From Trichopria drosophilae (lineage: Eukaryota > Arthropoda > Insecta > Hymenoptera > Diapriidae), in contig CM059584.1 of assembly GCA_030407085.1 (NCBI GenBank), positions 133,786,001-133,850,000 of the forward strand: DNA of 64,000 bases, written 5' to 3'. A program made the position numbers and the translations under genes. Below the pieces are notes generated by a model that worked only from the letters and a program-made list of their open reading frames with translations, made no database searches and was not told the origin of the DNA. This document shows positions 53,801 to 59,800 of the stretch, in pieces; position 1 is the first letter of the stretch, and every line of letters begins with the position of its first letter.

Positions 53801-56800
53801 TGGAAACATGGAATGCCGTTTCAGAAAAGATTTTTTCTTTATTTTCATGTTTTAGGGTAGATTTTTAGATTTCTTTTTGAGGTTATGTCAAGAACTTAAC
53901 GTTATAGGCTTCGAATATGGTTTTAGCAATCCAAAAAAAAAATTGCATAAGTTTTAAGTGCAACTTATTCTTCATTTTAACATTTTAACGTCTAATTATA
54001 AGATTTTTTAGCTTTTTTGAGGTTATGTCAAAAACCTGACGTGATGTGATTTAATCCCTTCGCTGCGGCAACAATTTCACTAAATGTGCCCAAAATGTGG
54101 GAAAAGAAATTTGGATAGATTTTACTGTAAAATGGTGTATAGGCGTTTTTTTGGGGCGCTGATTACGAATCTGAAGTCAGATTTTGAAAATTTAAAATGG
54201 CGGACAAATTTTCTAAATTCCAATCATTTTCCGTGTAATTTGTTATTCGGGAGTTTTCAGGGTCACTGATTAAGAATCTGAAGTCAGATTTCAAAAATTC
54301 GAAATGATGGATTCAATATGGCGGACGCCTTAAAAAAAATTCAAACTGATTACGAATCTTACGTCAATTTTTTCATGTTCAAAATTACGGCAATTCGCTG
54401 CTCGTGGCAGATTGTTAGAGCAGTAGGAATACTCTCGTTATTATTTACAGAATATTTATACCGAATTTTTTGTTTGTACCAAAAACTTCTTTGATTCTTC
54501 AGCTAAAAATTTATATTTTTAATTTTACCGAGTTTATTATTTTCGGATACCTATCCAGAATATCCCCCGTAAATTTAATATTTTTATTGGATGTACTCTC
54601 GAGTTATCGTGTTACATATGGGAAGGTTTAAAAAATTAAGATCTTTTTTCAACCTCCACGACGTAAACTATGTAAATAGATATTGTATATCAAAACAAAT
54701 GGGGGAAGACTAACATATTGGATCCGCCATTTTGAATTTTCAAAATACATCATACTTGTAATCAGTGACCTCTGAGCAGCAAGTTTCAAGCGAAATGGTT
54801 CGACTTTTGGAAAACATGTCCGCCATATTGGATACGCCATTTTGAATTTTCAAAATATATCATCATGTTTTCAATCAGCGACTTCGAAAACCCCTGAGTA
54901 GCAAATTTCAATCTATTTCATTAATTTTTAATGTAGGAATTGACCTAATAGATTTCATAGTTCATGACAAAGATTTTTAAAAAATCGTAAAAACAACGTA
55001 TTTTAAGAAATTGTATCTTTTTTTTGACATTATATTTTTGAAAAAGGGCAACGTCATGTTGTTCGGTATGCCTTGGACTGTCTAAAAATGGTCCAGTTTT
55101 TAAATCGGATACATTAAATTAATTTATGCCATGACAAAGATCTGTGTCATCCGCAGCGAAGGGGTTAATAAAAAACATATTATACACTGACACAAACAGA
55201 TCTGGACTTTTGTTTTTTGTGGGGCTGTAATATGCAAATATAAAAACTATTTTCGACTAACAATAGATAAATGTTTTTAAAATTTCAGACCATATTAAAT
55301 AAGATTGATTAGTTAATGATATTTTCAAAAATTAATTCTAATTTCAACATATCATTGTTAATAAAAAAAGTTTAATATTTTATTCAGATGAAAGTTGTCG
55401 AGTGTGAAAATTGCGGAGGCGTTGATGTGTTTTTCGGTTTGCATTGCTCTAGTTTCGTGTTATGGATGGCACCGGTTTTTTAAACATTTCATTCGATCTG
55501 TTCGTTAATTATTTTCTCCGAATGAACGATTTAACGTCCAGCATCCAAAGCGTTCGTTTAAAATGGAATAATGCCGAAATCTATACCAATAAATAGTTAA
55601 AAAAACTGTGCCATCCATGACATTCATGAATTTTATTTTACTGTGGAACCGTTTTCAACACGTTGCATTTGTTTCAAGTTTTGTTTATTGACTTTATTTT
55701 TCAGTGTTTGGATTTTATACCTCATTCACAATATTTTGACGTATTCCAAATAGTGAATCCAATATGTAGACGAAATGTATTATTCAATTCTTTGCATTTA
55801 TATAGAAATGCTTATTTACTAGTTTTTAGGTTTCTGCATTGAAATTCCTAATTAGTTCCTGCGAAAACAAGGAAATCACTTTTACTCTACCAATAATTTA
55901 GTCAGGAAATGTAAAATTTGAACACTGTCTTATTTAAGACAAATATCGAATTTTCGTTACGTCATATTGAATTTTAAATTTATAGTTCCGCGACTATCGA
56001 CTCCACTATTTAACTGCATTTTTAAAATTTTGAACGAAAGTAGCGACCCAAAATTAGGTATAAATAAGCATTTTAGACTTTGAAAACAGTTACAGCGCGG
56101 AAAATTGTATTACGCGCCTTTCCTGAGATGATTACTTGTAGTAGAGCGCATTGCGCGACCAAACCACAATGTTTAAAGAGAGTATTGATTGTAAAAATAA
56201 ACATCTGCCTGTCATACATGATATCTGTCATCCGCTGACATCTTCACTTTTTCGTTTTGTGCCAAGCAAGCCACATTGGTTAATTGTGTTTTTCTCTAAA
56301 TATGTCTTCGACATATTCTTCGAGCTCCAACGAGGAGGAGAAAATTAATCGCCGAATTAGGAAGTTGAAGCGAAAGTTAAAAAGAAAAGAGAGGAATAAG
56401 CATTCAAAGCACAGAAAGATTCATTCCTCTCACCGTCGTCGTTACCAGGATTATGAGAAGGACAAATATGGTCACGCAATTTATGATGGTTAATATACAC
56501 ACCAAATTGATGGTTATTCTTGAGAACGACAGACTCTAGCAAAGGGCGGAGGGAGATATTTAATCTTGTCAAGGTTCTCAAAGAAATCTACAAAGGTGTA
56601 GTTAACCAAATGCTTGAAAAATGTCTCTATTATTAATAAGAGTAATAGAGAAAAATTCTTTTGACAGAAATATCGGCAATATTATTAACTTTTTTCATCT
56701 ACTCGTTATACCTTAAAAAGAAGGTTATGATAGACATGAATTTTATAGGCGAGGAAACTGACAGCAACCCAGAGGTTAGCAATGATAATCGCATTGATGA

Positions 56801-59800
56801 TGTCAATTTAACAAGACGAAGCAGCGAAATTTCTCATTCGTCTGAAGTGGAAGATAACACCGAGGAAAATAATGCCGGTCAATCAAAAAGTGATAGGGTT
56901 TCATCATTATGTCAACAGGCTCTAGAAGCAATTGGTACTATAACCTGTGAAGAAAAAATTTGGTCGGAATCGATTCAAAATGATTTTGCAGTCAGATGGG
57001 AAGAGGTTACCAGAAAAGGAATGAATGAAAAATCGATTGATAATTTGATTAAATGAGTATAAACCACCATCAAACTGTAAGTTTATAAATCCTCCAGTTA
57101 TTAATGAGGAAATTGTAGGTACTATACCTGAAATTTCTCTTGCAAGTGATAAGAGATTAGTTAATAAACAAAAAATGTTGGCTGTTGCCATGACTGCAAT
57201 AGGGAAAGTTGCAACAATTCTAAGTAAGAATTCTGAGAAAAATATAGAATCTTTAAAATTGTTGAGTGATGCAGGTCGTGGCATAGCACATTGTTTTTAC
57301 GAAGAGACAATCACCCGTAAAACTATTATCACAAAGAAAGTGAAATCTTCTCTCCGAGAATATTTGGTTAAGACACAATCCGACGAGCTATTATTTGGTT
57401 CAAATTTGGAGGAGGGAATTAAGTCAGCAAAGGCATTAGAAAAAACGAAACAAGACTTGAAGCCAAAAGATTTTTCACAAAAACCCAAAACAAATACAAA
57501 CAACCATTCTTCGTCAAAAAACATGAAGCGTTCAATGAGACAATGGTCCCACTCATTCAGACAGAAGTCATCTCAGGGACTTCATGTGAGGAATTACCAG
57601 AACAACATGAAGAAGAAGGCACAGGAATATCGAGCCAAAGGGCGAAGGTATCATTAGAAAGCGTAAGTAAAGTTGGTAGAATTAAATATTTTTACAAAGA
57701 ATCGGCCAAAATCACTCAGGACAAAAATATTTTAAAGTGGACTCAAGGGTATGCGATCCCTTTTATCAGAAAACCAATACAAACTAAACTTCCTTTGATG
57801 AAGAAATTAACTGAAAGTGAAAACCGAAGATTATCTAATTGTTTAGAAAAATTAGTAGAAAAAGGAGCAATAGAAAGATGCAAACCTAAAAAATGTCAAT
57901 TTATTTCAAATATATTTTTAGTGTCTAAAACGGATGGGACGGATAGGCTCATTTTAAATTTAAAAGAGCTGAATAAATTTACAGCTCCAAAACATTTTAG
58001 ATTAGAAGATTACCGAACAGCTTCCAAACTTATAACTAAAAATTGTTTTTTCGGATCTGTCGATCTTCAGACGCATATTTCTCAGTACCAGTTGCAAAAC
58101 ATCACAGACATTTTCTTAGACTTATATTTAACGGCCAATTTTTTGAATATACTTGTTTACCCTTTGGGTTATCAACTGCACCATTTGTATTTACAAAACT
58201 TATGAAACCAGTTATTGCATATTTAAGACAGCTAGGCTTTTCTTCTGTAATTTATCTTGACGATATCTTACTAATTAGTCAAAACTGGAACGAATGTGTA
58301 CGTAATATAAATACGACGATTAATGTTTTGGAAAATATAGGATTCACGATAAATTACCATAAAAGCCAAATTATTCCTAAACGAACGTGTACCTTTCTAG
58401 GGTTTGTTTTCGATTCATCAAAAATGCAACTTAGATTACCGGAAGAAAAAATTAACAATTTAATACAAAAATTAAAATTCTTTATCAAAATTAAATCATG
58501 CACCATTAGACACTTTTCAAAGATTGTAGGGTGTCTAGTTTCATCATGTCCTGCAGTTAAATACGGTTGGCTTTACACTAAAAAGTTTGAACGAACAAAA
58601 TTTCTCGCTTTACATAAATCCGACGGTAATTACAACAAAAAGATGCTAGTTCCTACCGAAATTATACAAGATTTTCAATGGTGGATAAATCACTTAAAAG
58701 ATAGTTTTAATCCCATTAGATATGATTTTACAATACGACAATTACCTCTGAGGCCTCTCGAACTGGTTGGGGCATAGAATGTAATGGAATAAAATCCCAC
58801 GGAAATTGGTCAGTTGAAGAAAGAAAATCGCATATTAACTTACTAGAAATGAGAGCTGCGTATTTTGGATTAAAATGTTTTGCTAATAAAATTCAAAATT
58901 CTCAGATACTCCTTCGAATCGATAACACAACTGCAATTTCACAAATAAATAGAATGGGTTGGGTTAAGTTCAGAAAATTAAATGCATTATCTAGAGAGAT
59001 CTGGCAATGGTGCGAGGAACGAAATATATGGCTATTTGCATCATATATTTCTTCGAGTGATAATAAAATAGCGGATTCAGAATCTAGAAAAGAGGAATCA
59101 GAATTTGAATTAAATAATGTAGCATTTTCATACATAGTAAAGTCATTTGGATCGCCTAATATAGATCTTTTTGCAAGTCGAATCAATGCAAAATGTACAA
59201 GGTACGTTTCATGGCATCAAGATCCCGATTCAGTAGCAGTAGATGCATTTACGATAACATGGACAAATTATTATTTTTATGCTTTTCCGCCATTTTCTCT
59301 TATACTTAATGCATTGAGAAAAATTCAAAAGGAAAACTGCAGAGGGATCATAGTTGTACCTGATTGGCCAGGGTAGCCGTGGTCGCCACACCCCCTCCAA
59401 AATTCACTTTCATTAATTGCCGGGAGAGTATCCGCGAAGCATATAAAATGAAAGGGATTTCTGAAGTTGCTTCTGATATAATTATTTCATCGTTGAGTGT
59501 CGGCACGATTAAACAATATCACTCTGATTTAAAATTCTGGTTTGGTTACTGCTCTGAAAAATCGATTAATCCTTATGATGCTTCAATACCTCAAATTATT
59601 GACTACTTAACGCAACAATATCAAAATGGCAAAAAATACGGTAGTTTAAATTCAGCAAGATCAGGTATTGCTTTAATCTCCCAAAAAGATATTGCTCAAG
59701 ATGGACGTATGAAACGTTTCTTCAAAGGATTGTCAAACTTGCGTCCAAATGATCCCAAATACCAGTTCACTTAGGATCCGAAAGATATTTTAAAATTTGT

